64,000 nucleotides of DNA from NCBI GenBank assembly GCA_013398275.1, contig VZSE01006029.1, forward strand, positions 1,516,000-1,579,999, read 5' to 3'. The DNA comes from Promerops cafer. Its lineage: Eukaryota > Chordata > Aves > Passeriformes > Nectariniidae. How positions within the stretch are numbered: position 1 is the first letter of the stretch; every line of letters begins with the position of its first letter. The notes under the pieces were generated by a model that was given only the letters and a program-made list of their open reading frames with translations, did not search any database and was not told where the DNA came from. A program made the translations under genes and the position numbers. Of this stretch, positions 50,465-61,851 are shown in pieces.

Positions 50465-51130
50465 GCAGAGTGAAAAGATCACCAGATATCTAAGGAGCTA
50501 GCTAGGGAAGATGACAAGAGTCTGCTGATGAAAGGCAAGCATTGGCCAGAGGGAAATTAGCAATGGGAGCCCCACCAGTTCAGTGTTGGGAGCAATGTGA
50601 CATAAAATTTCACTAATGACTTTGGCACAAAGACTGGGAGGTGGCTGATGAAATCTGCTGGCAAAGGTAAGAGGTGCTAGAAAGCATCAGAAGATCCCCA
50701 GTATTTGAATAATAGCAACAGGAAAAAAAACCTCATTAATAGGAAGTGATAGTTTTTGCACTTCAAGCACTGAGAACTAGGAGTCCTCATGTGGAAATGC
50801 CTGAGGGAAAGACTGGATAAATTACTTTACCAGATGATGTTTCTCAGTTGCCAAAACTGTGTAATGTAAACCAACAAATGAAATAAATAGAACAGATGCA
50901 ATTGTAACATTCAGTAATAGAGGTATTTCCAGTAGAAACAAAAAGCTGTGAATGATGCTGTACAAGACACTGGTGGCACCAGATCCGGCATATAATTTTT
51001 ACTTTCCATTTCCCAGAAGAGGCAGTAAGAGCTAGCAGAGGTGCACAAAACAGCTACCAGGGCAGTGGGAGGAAAACACATTTTTTCTCAGAAGTTAACT
51101 ATATAGGGTTTTCCTAGGAGGCTGTGCTGC
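50465..51130 (+). mobile_element. Ancient, decayed CR1-like LINE
   Basis: Blocks keep the order of an old CR1-type LINE. 'ccaccagttcagtgttggga' lies near 50571. It stands in for the conserved 'gggttcagtattgggacc' block before the polymerase FADD region. 'aatgactttggcacaaagac' follows near 50615 and 'ggtatttccagtagaaacaa' near 50923. 'gtacaagacactggtggcac' near 50959 marks the 'lysine-alanine-leucine-valine' segment. Frame is lost through many indels. The downstream limit is uncertain. Confidence 0.55.
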
Positions 51131-53068
51131 ATTAAAAATTGTATTAAGAAAATAATTTGGAATTTTAAGCCAGACGAACAAAGTATTAAAGTGTTAAAAA
51201 ATGGGGCAATTTATCACATTCTTTTTATCTTCTTCAGATGAAATTCACTCAGATGAAGACTGAAAAGCATCTATAGGAAAACTGCAAAGGGATTAATTTC
51301 CTTCAGCATATGCTGCCTCACTTACGCAGAAGAATATGAATAAATTCTAGCATTTTTCAAGATTTCTCCTGACTTTAGAAAAAAGATGTTTTATAAATGC
51401 CTCTATATTCCCATCTATGGCTGCCTGGAAGTGCCCAGTACTTTAATATTTAGGCACATTTAGATAAAGGTGAAAGAAAGCATTTGGGAGAAAAAAAAAC
51501 CCCAAAGGACTGAATTTTGAAAGGTTAATTCCAAGTGCTGAGGGTGTAGTGTCCAAAATCATAGAATCTTTTTGACTGTATCTGATATTATCCTTCTTCA
51601 TAGCTGACAAATGTTAACATTAAAAAAATGAAAATGCCCTCAAGTTCTCTCCCCTTAATCTTAACAGTGGATGACTGCTCCACTACATTACTACTTGCTC
51701 TGACTGTTCTTTTGACTCCCTTGGTGATTTGATCCATAAATCGCTTCTCTCTGGAGCCCAACAAAAATTACATATTTATTTTTCTTCCTGGAGTTTATGT
51801 TCCTGGATTTTCAATGTTATAGTCATACAATGGTTCTGTTTTACTCAGTGTCTTATTTCTTGCATGTAAAACTTCTGCAGTGGTGGGTCATCATCTCTGA
51901 TGAGGGAAATAGTGACATTTTCAAAATGTATATTAAAAACATTTGAACTTCCAATTTACAGTTTTGATATGGTTCTGAGATATTTGTTTCAAACGTGCTT
52001 TATTGACAGGACTTCTGCAAACACACACAAATGACATATTTTCAAATAACTGGCTTTTTCTTTTCTTTTCTTTCTTTTTTTTTTTGTGTTGTTGTTGTTC
52101 AGTAAACAAAAAAGAAGTACAAGGTTACGGCTCTATAATCTGGTATTAAATCAAACTAGTGCATCAACCCACACAGCGTAAGAGAGCACCACTGGGAGAT
52201 GTCTACCCCTGATCTCCCTGCCTTGGAAGGCTTAAGATTACATAAATGCATTCTCTTTCATTTAACCTACTCAAAGCCTGTCTCTTTGAATCAAAACTCA
52301 TGTTGGCCACTCCAAATTATCAAGACACAACTTATCTTCAATAGACTGCTCCAAAAGATTACTGACAAATTATAAGCAATTTCAGCTGCCTGTAAATGTT
52401 TCCTGTGGATCATTTTGACTGACCTTGAGATCAACCTTCAGCAATTCGGGTATTTGTCTTTCATATATTTCCCTAGTGGATATGAATATCAGTTGTATAA
52501 AAAATGATGGATGGTGGCAATTTCCTATTAATTGCTACTGAAAAAAAAAAAAAAAATCCTAGCACTTCTGATAGGTAGCACTGACCACAGAGAAAGGGGA
52601 ACTATATTTCAGGTGAATATTTTCTCTGGCAATTTTTGTGTAAACAAGTCTTGAATGATGCCTTTGAATAGTTGTGAAAATGTGTCATTGGCAATTGTCC
52701 TAGAATTACAAACAGAGTAAGGAAAAGATGAAATCACCTATTCAACAGAAGCAACTGTCAAAAACAAGGAAGAAAATATGCCATTTCTTCTTCCTCTTAC
52801 AGATTTTCTACTACAGGGAATCTGAGTCTGTGACCTATCAGGCTCAGTGAGTATTTTGGTTTCTGAATATTGATAGATATATTCATCATCTTAAACATTC
52901 ACAGTCATCATATTTCATTGCCCACATTTTTATAATCTAATTGCATTTTCAGGCAATTCTAAAAACTTTAAAAGTGAAATTTAGGGACAAGTAAAAATGC
53001 AGTGTTTCCACTGAAGAACAAGTGAGCCCCAGTGCTATTCAATTTCCAATAATGTTTTTTGAGTGGTC
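51131..53068. other. No gene seen; homopolymer tracts
   Basis: Polypyrimidine run at 52058-52085 and A16 at 52541-52556. A lone AATCATAGAATC (51558-51569) resembles two CR1 tail units in reverse, but no CR1 body follows. Confidence 0.5.
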
Positions 53069-53074
53069 TTTATT
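53069..53074 (-). terminator. Candidate poly(A) signal AATAAA
   Basis: TTTATT on +, 509 bases past the stop of the candidate terminal exon at 53583-53801. It is offered only because of that exon. Confidence 0.2.
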
Positions 53075-53582
53075 GAAAAACGTTATGTAAATGGTTCTCA
53101 CTGGTATATACACATTTCTCGATACAGAGGAAATGTTCTTATGAAATTTGATGTTATCATGTGCAAAAGTATACTAAATTGTTTAACCTTTGCATTATAT
53201 CCTATTTTCTGGAATGGATTCATTATTTTAGGGGTTTATAACAGCTAACTTTCCCAATCTGTCACAGACCCAAATAAGTATTTGTAGAATATTTGGCTAT
53301 TAGTAGCAGTTGTGACCTAAAGCATAAGATATATCTGTTTAACACTCTCATGTCAGCCACAGCTTGAAAGTCCAGCTCACATTAAGGGGTTTTGTGGCCT
53401 GAAGGATGGGACATGAAGACAGCCTGAAGGAATGTGCTTCAGAGTGATGGTCTCAGGGAGAGAGCTTTAAGGCGTTTTGATGCCCAAAGACGCAGGCAGG
53501 TACTTGATAGTACATATAAATAAGACTGAGTTCCTGCTAGGTAAGACACTTAAGTGTCTTTTTTTTAAACACAGCTGGGCAT

Positions 53583-53801
53583 CTATTTGCACTCTAGGTC
53601 TTCACTACTTTCAACTAAATTCACATCAGTGAAAACATATTTTCTTTTTCGAAGCCTCTGTTTTAGCCTTTCAAATTCAGCTGCATGTCTGAGAGTGAGT
53701 TTGGATTCTTCCTTTCTGTCCATCACAAGCAATGAAGGTTTTGCAGGCTCAGAAATGCCCCTAGGCCTAGTTTTGGAACAGAGTGAACACTTTTTATAGT
53801 G
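53583..53801 (-). CDS. Candidate terminal coding exon, unknown product
   Basis: The most gene-like open segment in the window. On the minus strand an acceptor with a good pyrimidine tract (ATATCTTATTTCTTGAGCAG) abuts base 53801. The frame is then open in phase 0 for 72 codons to TAG at 53583-53585. The translation begins with a CSLC pair of cysteines. It continues into a strongly charged, probably helical stretch (HAAEFERLKQRLRKRK), and ends with an acidic tail (LVESSEDLECK). That balanced composition is unlike the low-complexity chance frames around it. A candidate exon at 61752-61851 on the same strand ends in phase 0 and could splice to it. I do not recognise the gene. The overlapping plus-strand frame (53587-53799) is judged a shadow. 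Confidence 0.32.
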   Translation of the reverse strand, partial: HYKKCSLCSKTRPRGISEPAKPSLLVMDRKEESKLTLRHAAEFERLKQRLRKRKYVFTDVNLVESSEDLECK

Positions 53802-56239
53802 CTGCTCAAGAAATAAGATATTGCCAATCATGTTTTGTCTGTGTTGTTCACTCAGATGGAACTAGAAGAGTACACAGGAGCTCGGTACATTCAGATGCTT
53901 ACTTAGTAACTATTATGCTGAAACATACTTTCACAGGCAAAGTAAGGAAGTCTGCTTACAGCAATGTAATTCTTTTTTATAAGACACATTTCCTCTCTGT
54001 TAATTACTTGGAGAGAGACCTTAAAGAGCCGTCTGTGCTGCTGGATTTTAGGGTGCCACATTTCCACACAGGCACTGAAATGATGCTTAAAAATGCTTTC
54101 CTCATTCACAATAAAGTCAGCAGTGAACTTATATTGTCAGGATTTTTAAGATTTCTCTCCATCAGTCCTCCAGCTCTTCCATTATTCTGAACAGAGATTC
54201 TCAGGGATTGTTCTCTGCCATGCAGCGTGGATATCTCTGGATTTCATATGGACCCCAGAATCCTTTTCAGCACACTTATTTCAGCACTCCCTCTTGCAGT
54301 CCTTTCAAAACTGTAAATCAGAAGCAGGAATGAAAGGTCCAGGTGAGTGAGCAGAAATAAATGCTTTATATGAGAAAAAGACACAGCAGGAATACTGTGT
54401 TGATAGCTGAAGCAGTTTGGTGTGGGAAAACACTTGGTTATGAGTGGAGACATATGGGTTTAGCCCAGATTTTGCTCAAGACACTTAGTATGTGTAGTAT
54501 TAGTATGTTGGCCTTGCTTAGCTGACCTTAATTACATTATTTTTTTTTCTGTGCAATCTAAATAAGGCTTTTAATAGTTTAGTTTCAAGTAATAAAGTGC
54601 CATTCATGTGTGTAATTTATTACTAAGAACATTAATATTTATAGACAGAGCAGAAATTCTTTAGTCAACATGAGAGAATTTTCTCAGTCAAGAAAATCAT
54701 CTTTGGTCCAATTTATTTAGCAAGTGAAGAACTGTCTAATAGGAACCCTTTGCATGGTTGCTGTAGGTCAAGCTAAGCTGATAGAATAATAAAATAAAGT
54801 TGAGTTTTACTGCATTCTCATCCCTTTTATAAACCTTTTTGCTCTGAAGTCTGGCATAATGTTTCAAAACAAATCCAAGTCAGAATGCAGTTCTTGGAAT
54901 CATAAAATGCTATGCAACTTAGAATTATCTTGACATGCTGATTTTAAAATTCAGTGGGGAAAATTCCTCTGTGCACTCTCTTCACTCTGGCAGAGATCAG
55001 TTGGGGTGAATATTTTATCATTTGCTTTTTAAAGAGTGCAACTGTGATTTTTTTAAATGAGTAAGAATTTGAGAGTATGAAAATTTTCTTGCACTCTCTG
55101 TGTGAGTTGCAGAGAGCAGAATGACTCCTGTGTTTATGTCATTACTTCTATTGAAGTAAGTCAGCATTGACTAAGCAAAGTCACAGCATGAAAGAACATT
55201 TGTTTCTATGCTTTTAATGTACTCAACAGCATAGTGGAGCATGGAAGGATTTATCAATTTAAGGAGTACAAGTGACCGTTAAGTGCACACATAAAAGATT
55301 TCTGTACATTAATTAGATACCTGCAATTAAGTTAGAAGTAAAATGTCAACTCTTTGTAAAACATGAGAAACATTAGGGAAAGACAGCATGTGTCTCTGCA
55401 TTAAAATGCCATTAAAATGATTATGACTTCAACAACATTAGAAAATTAATTTTATATATGTTTCTGGAAGATGTTGAAGTCTGTTGTGTACAAAACCAGA
55501 ATGAATAAATTTCCAGTGGTTGACATTATCAAAGTAGCATCTCCTATTTCCCATTCAATTGCATTCTGTGTATATAGTTACTGCAATGTTCTTTTTCCAG
55601 CTTCCCTCTGAGTCATTGCTGTGCCTATGAATTTAACAGTGCTTATTGTCAAAGATGTACTCTAAATCCCTGAGTCATAAATGCTGCAAAACGATAAGAG
55701 TTTAAATGTTATAATTGAATGTCCAAACAGCTCACAGTTAATGTGGATGAACAGATCACTACTAATTGGCATAGAAAGGAGGTTTCCCTTGTGTGAGAAC
55801 TCATGGTTTCCAAATAACTGCTGGAAGTATATGTAACTGTAGGGAATGACAGAAGCTCTGAAATAGCAAATGTGAAGCTTATGCATCAAGAAGTTTCTTA
55901 AGCTTCCTTTGCATATAAATGCATTAGTAGTCTGTGTCTTTTTCTAAACATCTGGGATAAAGAGACCTGACTCCGCCCTACATACAGACCATGTGGCTGC
56001 AGAACAGAGATGGCAAGAGGGAAAATAAACCATATGGCCTAGAAAAACAAACTAGAGCTGGTTAACATTGAAAAAAAAAAGCATTGTTAAACATGTTATT
56101 CCAAATGTTTCAGAATTCATATCTGATTTCAAATAAATACACATTATTTATCCAATTTAAAAGACAGGTGAAAGGCTGTGAGATTGTATCGTTCCTGAAA
56201 GGGTCTTCAAAGTCACACTGTTAAGCCCATTATATCTAA
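53802..56239. other. No gene assigned
   Basis: AT-rich DNA. A plus-strand 42-nt segment (about 54300-54341) sits between a strong acceptor (CACTCCCTCTTGCAG) and a perfect donor (CCAG, GTGAGT). It is too short to judge. A plus-strand frame at 53783-54190 is open for 135 codons without splice framing. Confidence 0.45.
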
Positions 56240-56660
56240 AACTTCTCCATGCTATAGCCCTGTTTTGGGACGAGACCCCCTTTCCAGTCCAGTGGCCTCT
56301 TGTCTGCATTCTTTTGCCTTCAGAAATCACCAGATGAAGCCCAGCCCTCGGTGGCTCAGTGTACTCAGGCAAGAGACCTGGTGCCTAGAATTCATACATC
56401 TTTGCTCATACAAATTATCCAGCAAATCAGCTGGGATTTGTGCAAGCCATGACACTGAGGAAGGACACTGTTCATCGGGTGGAGGGTGAGGGGTCCTGTA
56501 TCCTCCAAGCAGCCTCCTGACACGTGGGAAAGCCTCTCCTGTAGGGAGTACCCTCTGGGAGGTGCAGGTAACCTCTGAGTGAGGGCTTGGGTCTCTGAGG
56601 AATTAGCATGTCATGTGGGATGCTTGTGAATGGAGATACTGTGTGGCAGGGTACTTAGGA
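56240..56660. other. GC-richer patch, unassigned
   Basis: Less AT-rich than its surroundings, with scattered CpG (near 56272, 56348, 56476 and 56522). Frames are open on both strands (56157-56372 minus, 56265-56489 plus), but nothing is recognisable. It may be a degraded LTR or a regulatory region. Confidence 0.15.
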
Positions 56661-57847
56661 TTTATGCATATAAGTAAGTATCCAATCAAGTAAAGGTGTG
56701 TGCTAATTTATGAGGTATTTGAAAGGTACTCCAGTCAACTGTGAGGAATCTGTGAGGTGTGTACACATCCAGAGCTGTGTAGGAATCTGCAGGAATATGC
56801 CAGTGTGATTTTAAAATAAAGAGTGAGGCCTCTTTTGCATATACAAATAAGGCCTGTAGAGTTCCCAAACTCAGATGCAATTCTTTATTAATTTATCTAG
56901 GAGTTTCCTAGGAAGGAGAGTGAACAGACATGATGAGCAATGGGATGAAGGGAACAGTAGCTGTTTGCATGTTGCTCAGAAAATTAAGATCACGTGCTAT
57001 GGAGTTGGCAGAGCTGGAAAATACCAGGTCTGTGCTGACATGCAGATCTGCAAAGGAGAATATGGAAGGATAGCTGACATTAGGAGAGCCAGGACTCGGG
57101 GGATTTTTGTGTGGAAGGCACTGAACAAAGAGATAGTCAGAAGGTGGAGATAGCTGGTGAAATTCAGAAAGAGGAATGCGTTTTATTTTTCACAAGAATA
57201 AATCTGAAGGGAAATATCAAGAATCAGGATGGACAATGTATGATCAGATAGGATATTAGCAGAAAGGAAAAGGACTGTAGGAAATAAAGAAAAAGAAGAT
57301 TCAACAGAAAGGTCATATACAATGGCAAGCTTTATATAAGTATTTCTTAGAAGACATTTGATCTCAGTATGTTAAGCTAAATAAGAAATCTGAAGGCAAA
57401 ATAAAGGAAAGAAAGAGAAAAGTGAGGAGTTAGACCAGTGGGCTTGGAGGACAGGGACCATCGCCTGCAGCTCGGTCAGGGTGGTGCAGTGCCCGAGGCT
57501 GGCCCCAGGTACCACATAGCATTTGCATCTGATGGTGAGTGGTGAGCAAACCCATCATTATTTTAGCCTTTAGCTCTTGCATCCAAGAACTGTCATGTCT
57601 TTTGAAATGTGTTTACAGCTTCTGACACATCCTGTCATTGTTGTGCCGCTTACAGTAATAGGGGTAATTCTGATCCAGGCCTTTGCTGCTAACAATAATG
57701 AAAGCCAATACATGGGCATCTTATCCAATCATCTTAATAATGCTCTGTACTGAGCAGTGATTTATAATGACTTTGTGAAACATGGGTTTTTTTCATGGCA
57801 TTATTATAGCTTTTTAATTGTTGTTTGTGTGAGTTGTGCTGATTCAG
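56661..57847. other. No gene seen
   Basis: A purine-rich stretch runs from about 57150 to 57440. A short GC-richer segment (57440-57515) follows. No framed exon was found. Confidence 0.45.
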
Positions 57848-57981
57848 AAATCAGGAAAACCTTTGATTTCTATACTGTTCACTTAGGCTTCATGCTGTAT
57901 TCCATTTTCCTTGACTTCCCAATATCATCTATCTTTTCAATAAATGTCACTGATCCAAAAGTCATTGACCAGAACTTTCAG
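57848..57981 (+). CDS. Candidate internal coding exon, unknown product
   Basis: On the plus strand a T-rich acceptor tract ending GCTGATTCAG precedes 57848. The donor TTTCAG then GTAAAT lies after 57981. The 134 nt hold two completing bases and 44 open codons (phase 1 in, phase 0 out). The translation is hydrophobic in its middle (FMLYSIFLDFPISSIFSI) and ends polar with one NVT sequon. Its strand is opposite to the 53.6 kb candidate. No partner exon was found. Confidence 0.15.
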
Positions 57982-60900
57982 GTAAATTGATTGAAAGAGA
58001 GAAAAAAACCATACAACAAAATAAATCCACAGCCTTATAAATAAACACATCAAACTCTTCCATTTTATTTGAGCTTCTGTGCTCCTTCTTTTCATTTTAA
58101 CTAGGTTTTACATGTTGGAATGACAATGTCATTTGTCAAGTTATCAAATAATACGTAAGCAAGGCCTAATACTACTTAGGTTGATTTTTCCATGGATATC
58201 TCTGCCTTTCGTTCTCAAATTCTTGATATCTTTCTCAAACTGAGTGTTTACTGGTTACAATAATGGGTCTAAAAATACTGTATGCTCTTTCTCTTCGTGT
58301 AATACATCCTACAAAGGAGATGCTTAAGCTTCTGTTCTAGGGAAGTGTCTTCCTGTACTGTTCATACACCTGCCTGTATACAGGCCAATAGGCTTTATGA
58401 TCCTTCAGAACTACAAGCTGAACTGCAGCACTTAAACTTTATATGAAAAGCACTGAAATTGTTTTAAGTGACTACATAAAAGTAGGGGGAGGGTAACTAA
58501 TCAGTATATTGTTATTTTGACACGTTTGGTTGTCTTTTAGAAAATGCATTCATAATTTTCTGTTTGACGTGATCTCAGCATCCAGTAAAAAGCTGAGAAT
58601 TTTTCATCCTACTGACAGGACTCCATTAATAAAACAACAATCTTTTGTGTGTAGTAATCTTTAATCTTATTTTGTCACACACTTCTCAGTAGCATTTCCA
58701 CTCGTTTTACAGTATAATTTATGGCACTGAAACAACTCTCTGCCCTGAAAAAGGTCAGTCTGTCAAGGTTTACTTGTCTTTGAAGAAAAGTAATAGAGCA
58801 TTATTTATGAAGCAAAGAATCCGCTTCAATACTTTAATCAATCAGAAAGATACTTGCATTATTGTATCTTTTGCCAAAAAATACCACGAGCAAAGGATAC
58901 ATCAACCTTGCATTCCCTTTTATGTCACAAAAAGCCTTTTACCTTTTATGTCTCCTTGTCCCTTTGTTTACTGCAGTAGGAAAATAACAAGGCTGATGAT
59001 GTCTGATATCTGGAAACAATTTGTAAATTATGAGAATAGCGATTGATCTTATCTGAGGAGGAGGGAGTCTCCAGACAGATTAACTAGAGCTATACACTGT
59101 GCTCATCACAATAAACTCATTTTGGGGGTTTGGGTCGTGTGCTGTAAACTAACATTTCTAGAGTGAGAACTGCAAAAGTTTAAGGCATATTTATGGTACC
59201 TCAAAGATGATAGGCATGAGGTGCAACCATATTTTGCATCCCTAGGTTTTTAGACATCATTGAAAGCACAAACTAGAACATGTGATGTGGGAAAAAAAAT
59301 TGGTTTTTCATTAAAGACAACATTTTAAGCCTCTCAAGTAAGAATTTAATTTAGGTTTAGTAAGACAGCTTTATGTGAATGAAATGCCAATACACTATTT
59401 AACTGCTCTGTTGATGTTTAACCAGTGTGCAAGAAGATACATATTACCTCTTAGTTGTTAGAGACTAGCAAGTGGTTTTTGCTAATTAGTCCCTATCTGT
59501 CATGAAACCTCTCTTACAACTGGGATGAGTTGCTCCTTGCTTAAATCTCTAACCATTGCAATCTGTTTCCTTCCCAGGAACAGTAAACACTCTTGTCATG
59601 TATCTCCATCAGTACTTGGTTACTAGCTGCAGTCCTCTGCATTTTACTCTTGGTCAGCTTTACTCACCGAGTTGCTGTTCTGAAGAGATGGACACTATCT
59701 CTCTCCTACATCTCTATTGCAGCCTGGACAAGGTTGACAGAAACCTGAACTCTGTCTGAATTCTCATGATAAGTCAAAGCAAATTAGATGTCTGTACTAC
59801 ATCAGTTCAGCTGATGATCACACGATCCTTTTTAACAAGTTTCTGTGTCTGAACACTTGTAAGAGAAGCAAATATCCTAAACAGTAAGACCGGATCCAAA
59901 GTAGATGGACAACACGTGCAACATCATCCTCAAGATTCCTCAGTATTTTTATACCTTAAGATGATTAAGAGGTAAAAGCCCATGCAGATAGGTGGGTTAA
60001 TATCTCTACCAATATGCTTTCTACTGGATTGATATTCAGAAAAGAAGTGTTCTGCTGAAGTTAATATTTCTTTTTTTTTCTTTTTAATACTTGGTAGATA
60101 TATAGGTTCTCAAGGTGAGCAGCTGATCCTTCCACAGTTACTGGAAACTGCCATCTCATTAAGTCTAACAAGCTAAATTTTGGATGGCATACTGCCAAAT
60201 CATATGAGACATTGAAGTATGGTGGATCTAGCTTTCTCTCTCTGGTTGGTAGAAAAAGATTTGCCAATATTACTTCTGATAAGATGGTTTTTAAAGTTTA
60301 GCATACTTGATAAGGCATATTATGTCTTTTTAGGACATCTGATTGCAGACTTACTTGAAGTAAGCCAAGTCTATTGTCCTCCAAAGAAGAATGTACACAA
60401 TAAACTTTATTTTAGGCTGATGATGGTATTTTAAATTAGTTAATTTTGTGAACACAAGAAAGTGGGGAATTCTGGTTGCTAAATAAGCATGGGGCTAAAT
60501 AAGCATGAGCACATTAGATAAATAGTGGCATAAATGCTTGCTTGACTGTGACCAGGTAATGGTTATGAAATAAGGATCATATGAACTGCACTTTAAGTGC
60601 CCCAAATACCTGTGTACCTGAAATAGATCTGTATTAACAGTTAGAGTCCAAGGAACGAGAGTTTGATTTTGAAGTACAGCTTCTAAAGTCAGAGTGATAT
60701 GATGATGAGTAGCCCAATAAAAATAAGTCAAGAGAGTGTTAAAAGTCTGACATACCTGAGCACTCTCCTGGATGGATAGACCACAGCAATAGTTACCAGA
60801 TCTCACAATGGAGTTTTGTATCAAGAGGTTTGTGAAAGATTTTAAAACACCAGTCATGACTAAACAGGACCTTGTAGTTAAGGATTAACATGTGTTAAAT

Positions 60901-61751
60901 TGATTTGGTATAATGACGACCAAATTGATCTGTGCTCTACAAGAACAATCTCTAAAGCCCAGTGCTAATACAGAGTGTTGCACTTCAAGTGCTGGTGGCA
61001 TGGAGCTGAAATGTCATAGCCCATGGTTCCATGATCCAGTGGTCTGCTGTTCCTTTGTCACTGTTCTGTATAATTCCTTTGCAAGCCAGAATCCCCTGCA
61101 ATGAATGAAAATCTCCCAGGTACTTGAAAGACAACTGCTTTTCACATTCAAATTAAAATGGGAGAGGGAGAAAGAGAGAAAGAGAATCAATTACTTTGAA
61201 AATCCATTATGAAACAATTTTATAAATATTTTCTTAGGTTTGCCTTCATATTTGTACATCTCTTCAAACCCATTTAGATCTTGCAGAATATGTCTCTGTG
61301 AAGCATTTCCAAACTTGAATTTTCATTGACTGTTTCCATTTATTTCCAATTCCACACTTTTGCATTTTAAGATCTGGTCTGTAGATGTAATTCAGATCAG
61401 GACTGCGTGTTAAACCATTTTCATTACAACTTTTATCCTTCCTGTCCACCTCTTTTCTATTTTGTGCTAGGCAGAATTTTTCTAAGTAAAACCAGATATT
61501 TCAAAAGAAGAAATTATTACCCTCTGCGAAGGTGTGTTGGATTTTTTTTTGTTCTATTGTGCTTTCTGTTTAAGAAAGATATACCAGGAGCCTGTGGAAA
61601 AGAAATAAAACTGTGAATGACACAAGCGAGGTCTGCATTCAGTGTGATAAAGATAGTAACAAGAAAGGGTCTGTTGGTTTATACTGTTTCCCAGTCTTGA
61701 TATAATCATTGTCTCAAGAACAGATTCATATTCTGCATCATTTTCTGTTAC
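57982..61751. other. No gene assigned; 16-bp tandem duplication
   Basis: Two 16-bp copies of GCTAAATAAGCATGGG lie at 60478-60509. The minus strand carries a 120-codon open frame (60495-60857) with a strong internal donor (CTCAG, GTATGT at 60755-60750) but only a weak matching acceptor near 60860. A second minus-strand open segment at 60061-60267 follows an acceptor-like CTTTTTCTACCAACCAG. Confidence 0.45.
60478..60509. repeat. 16-bp direct duplication
   Basis: Two head-to-tail copies beginning GCTAAATAAGCATG, differing at one of 16 positions. Confidence 0.9.
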
Positions 61752-61851
61752 CTTTATAGTCTTTCTTATGAGAATGAGGAATGAAAATTTTAATGCCTCA
61801 TATATTCTGTGAATTACTGTAGGCGAGTATGCTGTACTACTTTGATCTTTC
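61752..61851 (-). CDS. Candidate internal coding exon, unknown product
   Basis: The donor is strong: ATAAAG then GTAACA, with the exon ending at 61752. The acceptor (GGAATATAG before 61851) is weak, with its pyrimidine tract displaced upstream. The 100 nt give 33 open codons, phase 2 in and phase 0 out. The phase matches the terminal exon at 53583-53801 about 8 kb downstream on the same strand. The translation is mixed polar and hydrophobic (TVIHRIYEALKFSFLILIRK). A phase match alone has a one in three chance. Confidence 0.15.

Noticed and set aside
51558..51569. AATCATAGAATC as a CR1 tail
   Set aside because: Only one and a half tail units, with no adjacent CR1 body; too short to support.
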